Notes under the pieces: model-generated
Seen by the model: only the letters and a program-made list of their open reading frames with translations
The model's database searches: none
Told to the model about the DNA's origin: nothing
DNA from: JBGTIS01 sp041745535
GTDB lineage: Bacteria; Bacteroidota; Bacteroidia; Cytophagales; Cyclobacteriaceae
Assembly: GCA_041745535.1 (NCBI GenBank)
Contig: JBGTIS010000255.1
Coordinates: 1-64,000 of the forward strand
Length of the DNA: 64,000 bases
Direction of reading: 5' to 3'
Part shown: positions 43,950-53,553 of the stretch, in pieces
How the letters are laid out: each line of letters starts with the position of its first letter
Numbering within the stretch: the first letter of the stretch is position 1
Made by a program: the position numbers and the translations under genes

Positions 43950-44528
43950 ATGAAAACATCCAACATTTTATATTGCCTCCTGGTTTTAACAATATTTTCC
44001 TGTACCTCGAAAATTCCGTATGGAAGTACCTATTACTTTTCACAGGAAAAAAAAGATGTATCAACAAAGCAGGAAAGATTGACCAGTCAGGCGTATGTGT
44101 CGGTTGAGAAAATCAACGCTATATTTCCTGATATAAAAAATCAAATTACTGAAGCTAATCTGAAAATTGCCAGAATTACCCATACAACTGAAAAAACAAA
44201 TCAAGTGAGCAATGGCAAATCACTAAAACTAATTTCAGCGGAAGATGCTACCAAATTGCCAACATCCTCTACTAAGAAAGCCAGCAAAAAAGAGTTAAAA
44301 GCTAAACTTAAAGACCTGAAGGCTGAACTTAAATCTATCAAAAAGGAAGAAAAAAAGCAGCAACAAAGAATGACCAAAAATATCAGGAATGGAATTATTC
44401 TGGGCGGGGTAGGACTATTGATGATGATTATTTTTGGTGCTGCCGGTATCGGCCTTTTAGTCGGTATTGGCGCGGTTCTCGTAGTGGTAGGACTGGTATT
44501 AATTCTATTGGATGCAATAGAAGTATAG
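43950..44528 (+). CDS. small lipoprotein with C-terminal membrane hairpin (paralogue B)
   Basis: A 192-residue tandem paralogue of the preceding gene, 67 bases downstream. The signal ends at lipobox IFSC (Cys near residue 18), followed by SKIPYGSTYYFS, a coiled coil (KKELKAKLKDLKAELKSIKKE) and a glycine-rich hydrophobic pair (GIILGGVGLLMMIIFGAAG, then GIGAVLVVVGLVLILLDAI). Sequence identity is high at both ends and low in the middle, so the copies are old and probably divided in role. Function is unknown. Confidence 0.7.
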   Translation: MKTSNILYCLLVLTIFSCTSKIPYGSTYYFSQEKKDVSTKQERLTSQAYVSVEKINAIFPDIKNQITEANLKIARITHTTEKTNQVSNGKSLKLISAEDATKLPTSSTKKASKKELKAKLKDLKAELKSIKKEEKKQQQRMTKNIRNGIILGGVGLLMMIIFGAAGIGLLVGIGAVLVVVGLVLILLDAIEV

Positions 44529-44592
44529 CTACTTTCGATACATTTGAGGTGTTTACACTTACTGTTCAAAAGTTTTAATAACCTCAGCATTC

Positions 44593-45927
44593 TTGAAAAA
44601 GCTGTTAAGAGTCCTTGTATATAGCCTTATTTTTTTATTCGTACTGGCCGCGGTACTATTTAAACCTGTCGACTGGACACCTTACCAAAACACGGCTTAT
44701 TACCAGCATACCCTAAATAATTTAGATAGTGTTAAAAGTAACTTGCCTTCTAATCAAGAGAATGGAAGGGTGAAATTTGGCTGGGCAAAAGCTAATATTA
44801 CTCCTGCTCATCCGGTTAATTTAATTGCCTATGGGCAGCGAGGCCCTTATCAGCAGGTCCATGATTCTGCCTGGGTAAAAGCCATTGTTTTTACTAATCA
44901 AACCCAAAAAATCGTTCTGCTGGCTTATGACCTTTGGATTATTCATCCTTTTCTGGCTGCGGCCATTCGGGATACCTTGCAACAAGCAGAAATCCAATCT
45001 ATCTATTTTACGGCCGATCATACCCACAATGGATATGGTGGCTGGGCACCGGGTTTAGGTGGGAAACTGATTGCCGGTGGTTACGATGCGGACATTGTTA
45101 GGTTAATCTGTAAACAAACTGTGGAAGCTGTAAAAAAAGCCGAAGAAAACATAGGGGAAGGAAAAATTGGTTACCATCAGGTAAATGCTTCCCGATTTGT
45201 AAAAAACAGGCTCATTGAAAATGGTAAAACCGATCCCTGGATCAGGATTTTAAACCTTGAAAAGGAGCAGGGGGAAAAAGCGGTTTTCTGTACATTTTCT
45301 GCTCATTCCACCTACATCAATTCTTCGGTCACCGATTTATCATCTGATTATCCCGGAATATTGGTAAAAGAATTGGTTGATCACGATTCGCTTGATTTCG
45401 CGGCATTTGCCTCAGGGGCAATCGGTAGTCAGGCTCCCGTAAAAAGCGGCGAATTCTCATATGAAAATATGAACCAATATGCCGATAGTCTGGCAGGCCT
45501 GATTGAGGACAATCTGGTAAATATAGAGGAGCGCGCCACTTCTGAACTAAAATTTATACAATTGCCTGTAGCCGTACGAGAACCTCATTTTCGGATATCC
45601 GATAACTGGCGAATCAGGCCCTGGTTATTCAACTGGTTTTTTGGCGAACAACATCCGTATTTTACTTGTATGCGGATTGGGAACACCATACTAATTGGCA
45701 GTCCGGGAGAAATATCGGGAGAGTTTTATCCGCTTTTTTCGGGAATATGCAAGGAGAAAAATTTGAATTTAATGCTTACTACTTTTAATGGTAATTATTT
45801 GGGATATATTACTCCAGATCAGTATTACCATTTAAAAAAATATGAAACCAGAGATATGAATTGGTTTGGGCCTTATAACGGGGAGTATTTTGTCGAAATT
45901 ATCACCAAACTGCTGGAAATTATTTAA
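44593..45927 (+). CDS. neutral/alkaline ceramidase-like protein
   Basis: A 444-residue protein with an N-terminal membrane anchor or signal (LLRVLVYSLIFLFVLAAVLF) and the N-terminal domain of neutral, non-lysosomal ceramidases: FGWAKANITPAHPVNL with AYGQRGPYQ, then the zinc-site FTADHTHNGYGGWAPG and FSAHSTYINSSV. The region GAIGSQAPV replaces the usual GDVSPN nucleophile loop; its serine could serve, but this is uncertain. Ceramidases cleave the amide of ceramides. It is shorter than the full enzymes. The TTG start at 44593 is the only one that gives the signal segment a basic head; no ATG fits. The stop overlaps the next gene's stop on the other strand. Confidence 0.72.
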   Translation: MKKLLRVLVYSLIFLFVLAAVLFKPVDWTPYQNTAYYQHTLNNLDSVKSNLPSNQENGRVKFGWAKANITPAHPVNLIAYGQRGPYQQVHDSAWVKAIVFTNQTQKIVLLAYDLWIIHPFLAAAIRDTLQQAEIQSIYFTADHTHNGYGGWAPGLGGKLIAGGYDADIVRLICKQTVEAVKKAEENIGEGKIGYHQVNASRFVKNRLIENGKTDPWIRILNLEKEQGEKAVFCTFSAHSTYINSSVTDLSSDYPGILVKELVDHDSLDFAAFASGAIGSQAPVKSGEFSYENMNQYADSLAGLIEDNLVNIEERATSELKFIQLPVAVREPHFRISDNWRIRPWLFNWFFGEQHPYFTCMRIGNTILIGSPGEISGEFYPLFSGICKEKNLNLMLTTFNGNYLGYITPDQYYHLKKYETRDMNWFGPYNGEYFVEIITKLLEII

Positions 45928-46601
45928 GGCTTAATAGGAAAATTTCTATTTTCATTGTGGCAGGGCAATTCACTTGTAAATGAAACTTCCGGAAAGGAAA
46001 TTACATACAAAGCATTATCCTCTTTTCGGTAGTGCACCGTAAACTTATGCTTAACCAAGGTTTTCGGATTATCTTTCAGTAAAAGCGTATATGAGGAACG
46101 GCCTCTCTGTGGTTTCTTTAAAAATTCATTAAGCGGAACTGCTGTAGGTTTGTGATCCAAATCATTGGAAGAACTGGTTAAAATCAGAAATTTATCGTTA
46201 AGGTTGTCGCCTGCTTTGTTTTCTTCATCAAAATCCTGGTTACTATATACTGAAATTTCTGAAATACTATCTGCTGAAAATGTATAATCATTCGACCAGA
46301 TGGCTGGTTGTAGGTTGTTAGTATTACCTGTCGGTTTTTCGTTTACCAGACTGATTTTACTTTTAAATAATAATCCAAAGTGGTAATTAGGACCAACCGA
46401 AATTTTATTTGCCCTGGTAAATGCGCTAATGCCCGACAAAGTATCCCATTGTATAACCTGTATGGGTTGTGTATAAAAACCAGTTATTTTGTAGGCAGGC
46501 AGCAGCGCGGCATCGTCGTTGTTGCAGCTACAAAACAAAATAAACGACAATCCACTTAAGCCAATCAAAAAGTATATCTTATTTTTATATTCAGATAACA
46601 T
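45924..46601 (-). CDS. hypothetical lipoprotein
   Basis: A 225-residue exported lipoprotein with lipobox FCSC (Cys near residue 26) and a beta-rich remainder containing AYKITGFYTQPIQVIQW and many aromatic/Asp pairs. I do not recognise a domain; Bacteroidota genomes hold many such single-copy proteins. Its stop codon shares the bases TTAA with that of the ceramidase-like gene, so the two genes converge with a 4-base overlap and no room for a terminator. Confidence 0.65.
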   Translation of the reverse strand: MLSEYKNKIYFLIGLSGLSFILFCSCNNDDAALLPAYKITGFYTQPIQVIQWDTLSGISAFTRANKISVGPNYHFGLLFKSKISLVNEKPTGNTNNLQPAIWSNDYTFSADSISEISVYSNQDFDEENKAGDNLNDKFLILTSSSNDLDHKPTAVPLNEFLKKPQRGRSSYTLLLKDNPKTLVKHKFTVHYRKEDNALYVISFPEVSFTSELPCHNENRNFPIKP

Positions 46602-46770
46602 GTAAATCCTTTCTGGTTGTTATATAAAGAGACCCGTCTATATACGTAATAGTTGGAATTGCAGATCTGGTGAAGGCTAAGGATATCGTAGAAAACAAGA
46701 ATCCCTAATACAAGTTCTGTATTAAAATACTGATTCTTATAAAAACGAAAAAAGAGTGGAAACAGTAGCC

Positions 46771-47955
46771 CTAAATCAGGTTTTCCAGATCCTCCAGCCG
46801 TAAAAAGTTATTGGTATTGCTCAACACAATAATGGTCTTTTTTTCTTTTACCTCTCTGATAAAATAAGTTCTGAAACCTTTCCACCAGCCTGTATGATAG
46901 GTAAACAGATGATCTGCCTGGCTTACATTTAAGCGCCATCCATAGCCATAATTGTCGTGATCGTACAAATCTTTATGGGCCGGAATAAAAGCTTCCTCCA
47001 TGGTAGATTTACAGATTAATTTCTCTGTATAAAGGGCCTGATCAAGTTTGAACAAATCTTCAACCGTTGAAAATACACCTTTATCGCCTACCACACCATT
47101 GAGATAGGTGTTGTCGGCTTTTCGCCAGTGCCTGATATATCCGGTTGTCCGAAGCGAGTCTTCCCGCCCAGCCTCAATGTCATGTACAAAAGAGTTGTTC
47201 ATACCCAGCGGACAAAATATCTGTGATTCCATAAATACATTGAAGGGAAGCTTACTGACCTTTTCTACAATAGCTGCCAATATGCAGTAATTCGTATTGG
47301 TATAGTTATACCGATAATCGGGTTTATAGTAAATGCCAGGTTTTTTATTAATCATCAGGCAAATTACATCCTGATTGGTAATAGGTATATTTCTATCGGG
47401 CCAAAATTCATCAGCGAAATACGTATACTCTGGCAGTCCTGAGCGGTGTGTTAGTAATAATCTAATGGTAATTCCCTCATAAGGAAAATCGGGAAAATAT
47501 TTTCTTATATCTTCATCAAAATCCAGCTTTTTTTTGTCTTTCAGCACCAGAATGGCCAAAGCAGTTAAGGGCTTTGAAACAGAAGCTAATTGAAAAGTTG
47601 AATTTAAGCCTAATGTATCTTTTGCCTTGAAATCGGCATATCCGAACATATTTTCATAAATAACCTTACCCTTTTCGGCAAAAAGGACTGTTCCATTAAA
47701 TTGACCCCGGCTGAATTTGCGGTGAAAAAAAGAATCGATTTTAGCCGCTTTTATAGCTTTTATTTTCAAAAATAGAGAATCAACCTCTGGCTTCATCAGC
47801 GTTGAATCCATAGAAAGTCTCTCAATTTCAAGATCAATTTCAGGGTTATGAGAGGTGCATCCTGTGAAAAGAACAATCAGACAAAAAAGTCCTGAATAAA
47901 ATAATTTCAACTTATTGTAAAAAATTAATGCTGATCCCAATCTTGAAAGAAACAT
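46771..47955 (-). CDS. serine hydrolase, class C beta-lactamase fold
   Basis: A 394-residue lipoprotein (lipobox FTGC) with a penicillin-binding-protein/beta-lactamase domain from about residue 80. The catalytic SxxK is ASVSKPL, the YxN is YTNTNY and the KTG-like triad is HTGWWKG. Family members are D-amino peptidases, esterases or penicillin-binding proteins; antibiotic resistance is not implied. The ATG at 47955 is preferred to a TTG 13 codons upstream, since it leads straight into a 33-residue signal peptide. The C-terminus ends soon after the fold and may be slightly short. It diverges from xseA. Confidence 0.8.
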   Translation of the reverse strand: MFLSRLGSALIFYNKLKLFYSGLFCLIVLFTGCTSHNPEIDLEIERLSMDSTLMKPEVDSLFLKIKAIKAAKIDSFFHRKFSRGQFNGTVLFAEKGKVIYENMFGYADFKAKDTLGLNSTFQLASVSKPLTALAILVLKDKKKLDFDEDIRKYFPDFPYEGITIRLLLTHRSGLPEYTYFADEFWPDRNIPITNQDVICLMINKKPGIYYKPDYRYNYTNTNYCILAAIVEKVSKLPFNVFMESQIFCPLGMNNSFVHDIEAGREDSLRTTGYIRHWRKADNTYLNGVVGDKGVFSTVEDLFKLDQALYTEKLICKSTMEEAFIPAHKDLYDHDNYGYGWRLNVSQADHLFTYHTGWWKGFRTYFIREVKEKKTIIVLSNTNNFLRLEDLENLI

Positions 47956-48131
47956 TGTGAATTTTTTTTTATTTTCCTTAAAAATGGTACCCAATTATTA
48001 TTTTTCAAATATTTGTAAATATACGCGTGATAGCGGTTAGTGGTTCATCGCTTCAATAATTGTTTGTAGCGGTTGGCTGGAAAGATGTAACCCATTTATT
48101 GCAATACTATACTTAAAACGACTCAAAACCA

Positions 48132-49451
48132 ATGCGGTATTTATCTTTATATGAATTAGGCGATCAGGTTAAAAAAGCACTGGATGCACAATTAGAGCCG
48201 GTTTACTGGGTTGTAGGTGAAATTGGTGAAATCCGCCTGAACCGAAATGGACATTGTTATCTGGATTTGGTAGAAAAAGAAGAAGATGAACTGAAAGCTA
48301 AATTCAGGGTTACCATTTGGTCGTATACTTACCGCCGATTAATAGGATGGTTTGAAGCAATTACCGGACATAGTTTACAACCAGGCATGAAAATTCTCGC
48401 CCAGGTAGAAGTAAGTTTCCATGAAGCATATGGCCTGAGTTTAAACATCAAAGATATTGACCCTAATTTTACCCTGGGGGAAAGGGCCAGAAGAAGACAG
48501 GAGATTTTGCGGCAACTTACGGACGAAGGCGTGCTGGAAATGAACAAAAGTCTGGAGTTGCCTTTGGTTCCTCAACGTATTGCCATAATTAGTTCCGCTA
48601 CAGCCGCGGGTTTTGGCGATTTTATGGATCATTTAGAAAATAATTCTTTCCAATATGTATTTTATACCCGATTGTTTCAGGCATCTATGCAGGGTAAGGA
48701 TGCGGAAAGAAGCATTATTGAGGCCATGTATCAGGTTAACGATGCTCTCGATGCGGGTGCTGAATTTGATGTGCTGGCGATCATCCGAGGTGGGGGTGCT
48801 CAGGTGGATCTGGATTGTTTCGATACCTACAACGTGGCAACACACATCGCTCAGTTCCCCATACCGGTAATTACAGGAATCGGGCACGAAAGAGATGAAA
48901 CCATTGCCGATGGGGTAGCCCATACCCGTATGAAAACACCCACCGCTGTGGCTGATTTTCTGATGAATGGTATTCGCTCTTTTGAAGAGCTGATCGACCT
49001 ACAATATGAAAGAATGGATCGGCTGGTCAATGAAAGGCTACAAACGGAGCGGTTTAATCTGCAAAGTATTCAGCAAAAACTGGAATACCTGGGAGCTCAG
49101 ATTGTTTTTAGGGCTGTTAATCGGATCAATCAATTGGGTGAACGCATGCAGTATGGGGTGAAAATCCAGTTTAAATCGGGCAGGGAGCGACTGTTTCAGT
49201 TGGAGGAATCTGTCAGGAAATTACCCGTCAAAGTAATAGAAAAACATTTGCTCAGGCTCAACTACCTGCAAAAGCACCTCGAATTGTTAAATCCGGAGCA
49301 GATTTTGAAAAGAGGCTATTCAGTAACTCTATTAAACAAAAAAACCTTACAGGCCGGTCAACAGATTAATGTAGGCGATCAGTTGATTACCCGAACTTAT
49401 CATAAAACCATAACCAGCAAGGTAACTGACACTAAAGATCGCGATGCGTAA
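48132..49451 (+). CDS. xseA: exodeoxyribonuclease VII large subunit
   Basis: A 439-residue nuclease subunit that degrades single-stranded DNA with XseB. The N-terminal OB fold (YWVVGEIGEIRLNRNGHCYLDL) is followed by the catalytic domain with IAIISSATAAGFGDF, IIRGGGAQVDLDCFD and GIGHERDETIADG, then the long coiled coil that gathers the small subunits, and a C-terminal LLNPEQILKRGYSV. Length is normal. xseB, often adjacent, is not here: the next gene lies on the other strand and overlaps the xseA end by 20 bases. Confidence 0.92.
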   Translation: MRYLSLYELGDQVKKALDAQLEPVYWVVGEIGEIRLNRNGHCYLDLVEKEEDELKAKFRVTIWSYTYRRLIGWFEAITGHSLQPGMKILAQVEVSFHEAYGLSLNIKDIDPNFTLGERARRRQEILRQLTDEGVLEMNKSLELPLVPQRIAIISSATAAGFGDFMDHLENNSFQYVFYTRLFQASMQGKDAERSIIEAMYQVNDALDAGAEFDVLAIIRGGGAQVDLDCFDTYNVATHIAQFPIPVITGIGHERDETIADGVAHTRMKTPTAVADFLMNGIRSFEELIDLQYERMDRLVNERLQTERFNLQSIQQKLEYLGAQIVFRAVNRINQLGERMQYGVKIQFKSGRERLFQLEESVRKLPVKVIEKHLLRLNYLQKHLELLNPEQILKRGYSVTLLNKKTLQAGQQINVGDQLITRTYHKTITSKVTDTKDRDA

Positions 49452-50856
49452 GCAACACAATATTCTCGACATGATGGGTATGCGGGAACATGTCTACAGG
49501 CTGAACTTTAACCACTTTATATTTTTCATCCAGCAAAGCTAAATCGCGTGCCTGTGTAGCCGGATTGCAGGAAACATATACTATTTTCTTCGGGGCTGCC
49601 AACAAAAGAGATTTCACTACTCCTTCGTGCATACCGCTTCTGGGTGGATCGGTAATAATTACATCGGGTTTACCCTGCTGTTCCATAAATTCAGCATGGA
49701 GGGTGTCTTTCAGGTCGCCTGAAAAAAAGCTGACATTTTCAATGCCATTCAACTTGGCATTTGTTTTTGCGTCCTTTATCGCTTCCGGCACGTAATCAAT
49801 CCCTACTACCTTTCCTGAATTTCTGGCAATAAAATTTGCAATTGTGCCTGTTCCTGTATAAAGATCGTATACAGTTTCATGGCCCTGCAAATCGGCGAAA
49901 GTTCGTACTAGCGCATACAATTGGTGTGCCTGCTCCGAATTGGTCTGAAAGAAAGATTTAGGACCTATCCTGAACCGCAAATGCTCCATGCGCTCAGTAA
50001 TAAAATCAGTGCCGGAAAAAGTATGAAGTTCCTGGTCGTAAATCGTTTCGTTTTTTTTGGGATTAATCAGATATAAAAGAGCATTAATTTCCGGAAAATT
50101 TTCTTTTACATAATTCAATAAGCCTTGAATAACGGGTTGAACTTCAGCCTGCTCGGCATCACCGCCAAACTGAATAATTACCATTATTTCACCTGTTGAG
50201 GTCGTTCGTACTGTTAGGTTGCGCAAGATGCCCTGGTGCGATTTGAAATTATAATAACTAATCTGGTTTTCTTTGGCGTATTGGTCAATAGCCAGCCTTA
50301 TGGCATTAGAAGGATTGGGTTGCAGGTGGCAATGGTGTATTTGTAATACTTTATTAAAGGCTTGCGGTTTATGGAAACCCAATGCATTTTTGTTAATTTC
50401 TTTGCCCGAATCAATTTCTTTCTGGGTTAACCACCGATTGTCTGAAAAAGTGAACTCAAGTTTATTACGATAATAGGTAGTATTTTCAGAAGGCAAAATA
50501 GGGCTGATTTCCGGCAATTTTACCTTGGCAATCCGCTGAAGCTGATCTGTTACCTGCTGCTGTTTGGTCTTCAGTTGTAAAGTGTAGGGTATGTGCTGCC
50601 ACTGGCATCCGCCACATTCACCAAAATGTTCGCAGAATGGTTGTACTCTCAGGTGTGAATGCTGATGGAAATAAACGGGTACTGCTTCCAGAAACTGTTT
50701 CTTCCTTTTTGTAATCCGCAAATCAACCACATCGCCGGGAGCCACACCACTGATAAAAATGATTTTTCCCTCTAATCTGGCCAGGCATTTTCCTTCTGCC
50801 GCCATTTGCTCCACCTCTACCTGTTCAATTATTTTTTGTCGCCTAGTTATCGCCAT
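49432..50856 (-). CDS. rlmD: 23S rRNA (uracil-1939-C5) methyltransferase-type RNA methylase
   Basis: A 474-residue SAM-dependent enzyme of the RlmD/RumA group. An N-terminal TRAM domain is followed by the iron-sulfur cysteines in CEHFGECGGCQW. The methylase domain has YDLYTGTGTIANFIA for SAM, the target-site DPPRSGMHEG, and the catalytic cysteine in VSCNPATQARDL; the end is DMFPHTHHVENIVLL. It methylates a uracil in 23S rRNA; RlmC or RlmCD specificity is possible because Bacteroidota often have one dual enzyme. It overlaps xseA tail to tail by 20 bases. Confidence 0.9.
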   Translation of the reverse strand: MAITRRQKIIEQVEVEQMAAEGKCLARLEGKIIFISGVAPGDVVDLRITKRKKQFLEAVPVYFHQHSHLRVQPFCEHFGECGGCQWQHIPYTLQLKTKQQQVTDQLQRIAKVKLPEISPILPSENTTYYRNKLEFTFSDNRWLTQKEIDSGKEINKNALGFHKPQAFNKVLQIHHCHLQPNPSNAIRLAIDQYAKENQISYYNFKSHQGILRNLTVRTTSTGEIMVIIQFGGDAEQAEVQPVIQGLLNYVKENFPEINALLYLINPKKNETIYDQELHTFSGTDFITERMEHLRFRIGPKSFFQTNSEQAHQLYALVRTFADLQGHETVYDLYTGTGTIANFIARNSGKVVGIDYVPEAIKDAKTNAKLNGIENVSFFSGDLKDTLHAEFMEQQGKPDVIITDPPRSGMHEGVVKSLLLAAPKKIVYVSCNPATQARDLALLDEKYKVVKVQPVDMFPHTHHVENIVLLTHRDL

Positions 50857-50864
50857 AATTGTGG

Positions 50865-50872
50865 CAAATTTA
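50865..50872 (-). promoter_or_regulatory. candidate rlmD promoter (-7 box)
   Basis: The minus strand reads TAAATTTG, a full match to TAnnTTTG, 9 bases upstream of the rlmD start codon. This would give a very short leader. The -33 region is not convincing. Confidence 0.4.
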
Positions 50873-50946
50873 CAACTTTTGTAATATCACATGTATTTAG
50901 ATTGAAAGTTTATTCTTATATTGAGTGGGTGAAAGGCATTGTTTGA

Positions 50947-53553
50947 ATGAAAAAATATCTACTCCTATTACTGGTTTTATCCTTAGTAATTCATTGCAAC
51001 TTAAGAGCCAGCCATATTGTTGGCGGCGAGTTTGAATTGGTTTATCTGAATGGGTATAATTATCAGTTAAATCTGATCCAGTATTTTGACGATGTAAATG
51101 GCGAGCCTGGTGCTGAAGATGTATTTACCGATGTATATATCTACAGCAAAGCCGACAACCAGTTTATGCAGTCGGTCAGGCTTTTTAATTCCTCCTCTAC
51201 TTTTGTGCCTTATACCAATCCGGAATGTTCTGATGCCAGGCTGATTACCCGTCGCATTTTCTATACAGCCGAAATACAATTACTCCCAACCTTATACAAT
51301 AATCCGGAAGGCTATTATGTGGTGTATGAGCGTTGCTGTCGGAATTACACCATTTCAAACCTGGCCAATCCGCGGGAAACCGGTCAAACTTTTTACATGG
51401 AATTTCCTGCGGTAAACCAGGGAGGAAAGCAGTTTATCGACTCTACTCCGGTTTTATTTCCCCCGCTGAGCGATTATGCCTGCGTCAACGAATTGTTTTA
51501 CTTCGATTTTAGAGGAAGCGATGCTGACGGCGATTCGTTGTCTTATCGGCTTTCAGTACCTTTAAACAGTACCAATTCCGGTCCCGATCCTGATCCGCAA
51601 CCCACACCTTCACCTTCACCTCATCCATTAGTGGAATTTGCCGCTGGCGTTACGGTTAACAATATGGTTTCAGGAAATCCCGCCCTTACCATCAATAAAG
51701 ATGGTTTCCTAACGGTGAGGCCCAACCGAACGGGGCTATTTGTATTTGCGGTAACAGTGGATGAATTCCGGAATGGTAAAAAAATAGGGCAAGCAAAAAG
51801 AGATTTCCAAATGCTGGTGATTGACTGTGATGCCGGAACGTCGCCCACAGCTACCGGGCAGATTAATGGCAGACCTGATATATTTTCAGGTATTTCTGAT
51901 GAAGTGATATATTTTGGTAAAGACGATGATAAATGCATGAAATTGTTTGTTACCGACCCTGATTCTCCGGAAAAGATCACCATCAAGGCAATAGCGGTAA
52001 ATTTTGAAGCCGATATGGAATCTATTATTCCAACCGAAACGCTGATTACCAGTAGTCCGCGAGATACCCTGGAATTTGAAATTTGCCTGCCCGATTGTCC
52101 TTTAACCAAGGGGCCAGCTATAATAGACCTTCTGGTGATGGACGATGCCTGTAGCCTTCCCTTAATGGATACACTGCGGTTGGTATACGAAATGGAAGAT
52201 TCTGGCAATAAAGAACCCTATATTGTGAATAATAAAAATATAGTAAATGTGAATATGGAGCTGGCGGAAACTTATGAACTGGTGATTGAAGGGAAAGATG
52301 ATAACAAGGATGTGATTTTTCTGGATGCTCAACCTGATGGATTTTCTCTGGACGATTACGACATGAGTTTCAGAACCGTACAGGCCAATCCGGGAGAAAT
52401 CAAAACTGTTTTTCAATGGAATGCTGATTGTGCAGCCTTCGATTTCTCAGAAAAAAATGAATTTGATATCACCTTCCTGCTAACAGATGAAACATCATGC
52501 CCTACAAATGTAGGAGATAGTATGCGATTGCACATTCAGGTGAATTTACCGGAAAATCATAAACCCAATGTATATTCCCCAAATTTGCAAGAAACCAGTG
52601 TGGAGTTGCGCATTGGGGAAATCCTTAATTTCGCTCTAATAGGGGAGGACATTGATAATGATGACATTACCTTAGAAGCCATTGGGCAGGGGTTTGAATT
52701 GGCAGACTATGGTATAAATTTTCAGAATGTAAGTGGCAATAGTCAAATTGGTTCTTCTTTTAACTGGCGAACCAATTGCGATATAATTGATTTGCAGGAT
52801 AGAGATTTGTTTCAGTTTTTATTTGTGGTTACCGACCAAAATATTTGCGGTACACCTAAAGCTGATACGCTTACCGTTAATGTGCAATTACTGCCCCCCG
52901 ATAACAACCCCCCGGTTATCACAGTGCGGGGGTCCGGCGTGGTAACGGAAGGCGATAGCGCCTTTACGTCTGTAGCCATTGGCAACCAGATATTTTTTAA
53001 TGTAATAGGCACCGATGAGGATAATGATATAGTTTCACTGAATCTTACCAGAGCCATACGTGGCAATGATGAAATTGACCTGGATGTGTTTTCATTTAAT
53101 TTTACTCCGGTTCGTGCCGTTGGTAGGGCAGTGTCGCAGTTTTTCTGGATTCCAAGCTGTATTTTTTTGGAATCGGAGTTTAGAGATAGCGATATAAAAC
53201 TGGAATTTGTAACTGAAGACGAGGCTTGTTTTAATACAAAATCAGATACCATCACCGTTGTGTTTAATCTTACGGATAAACCACTCGGATTTGATGAATA
53301 TTTGCCGCCTAATGTGTTTACACCCAATACTGACGAAAAGAATGAATATTTCTGGCTTCCTAATTTGCCCGCGGGAAACTGCGCCAATCAGTTTGAGGAA
53401 GTTCATATATTTAACCGGTGGGGTGTAGAAGTATTTGCTTCTAATAACCTGGAATTCCGTTGGTATGGTACCGATGCACCTACGGGCGTTTATTATTACC
53501 AGGTAAAATATAGCCAGTTTACCTATAAGGGCACCGTATCTGTCATCAGGTGA
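50947..53553 (+). CDS. T9SS-exported surface protein with type B (gliding-motility) C-terminal domain
   Basis: An 868-residue secreted protein with a signal peptide (cleavage likely after LRA near residue 21). A first conserved region (SHIVGGEFELVYLNG) is followed by repeated beta domains of Ig or cadherin-like type (residues about 310-780), with NNPPVITV-type linkers and DNDDITL/DNDIVSL calcium-like motifs. The last 85 residues, from YLPPNVFTPN through FNRWGVEVF and DAPTGVYYYQVKYSQ, are the gliding-motility-associated type B sorting domain recognised by the type IX secretion system. It should be exported to the cell surface and may act as an adhesin. Genes for the secretion machine are not in the window. 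Confidence 0.9.
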   Translation: MKKYLLLLLVLSLVIHCNLRASHIVGGEFELVYLNGYNYQLNLIQYFDDVNGEPGAEDVFTDVYIYSKADNQFMQSVRLFNSSSTFVPYTNPECSDARLITRRIFYTAEIQLLPTLYNNPEGYYVVYERCCRNYTISNLANPRETGQTFYMEFPAVNQGGKQFIDSTPVLFPPLSDYACVNELFYFDFRGSDADGDSLSYRLSVPLNSTNSGPDPDPQPTPSPSPHPLVEFAAGVTVNNMVSGNPALTINKDGFLTVRPNRTGLFVFAVTVDEFRNGKKIGQAKRDFQMLVIDCDAGTSPTATGQINGRPDIFSGISDEVIYFGKDDDKCMKLFVTDPDSPEKITIKAIAVNFEADMESIIPTETLITSSPRDTLEFEICLPDCPLTKGPAIIDLLVMDDACSLPLMDTLRLVYEMEDSGNKEPYIVNNKNIVNVNMELAETYELVIEGKDDNKDVIFLDAQPDGFSLDDYDMSFRTVQANPGEIKTVFQWNADCAAFDFSEKNEFDITFLLTDETSCPTNVGDSMRLHIQVNLPENHKPNVYSPNLQETSVELRIGEILNFALIGEDIDNDDITLEAIGQGFELADYGINFQNVSGNSQIGSSFNWRTNCDIIDLQDRDLFQFLFVVTDQNICGTPKADTLTVNVQLLPPDNNPPVITVRGSGVVTEGDSAFTSVAIGNQIFFNVIGTDEDNDIVSLNLTRAIRGNDEIDLDVFSFNFTPVRAVGRAVSQFFWIPSCIFLESEFRDSDIKLEFVTEDEACFNTKSDTITVVFNLTDKPLGFDEYLPPNVFTPNTDEKNEYFWLPNLPAGNCANQFEEVHIFNRWGVEVFASNNLEFRWYGTDAPTGVYYYQVKYSQFTYKGTVSVIR

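Noticed and set aside
49450..49460. xseB after xseA
   Set aside because: The bases after xseA belong to the 3' end of rlmD on the other strand; no small helical xseB frame exists here.
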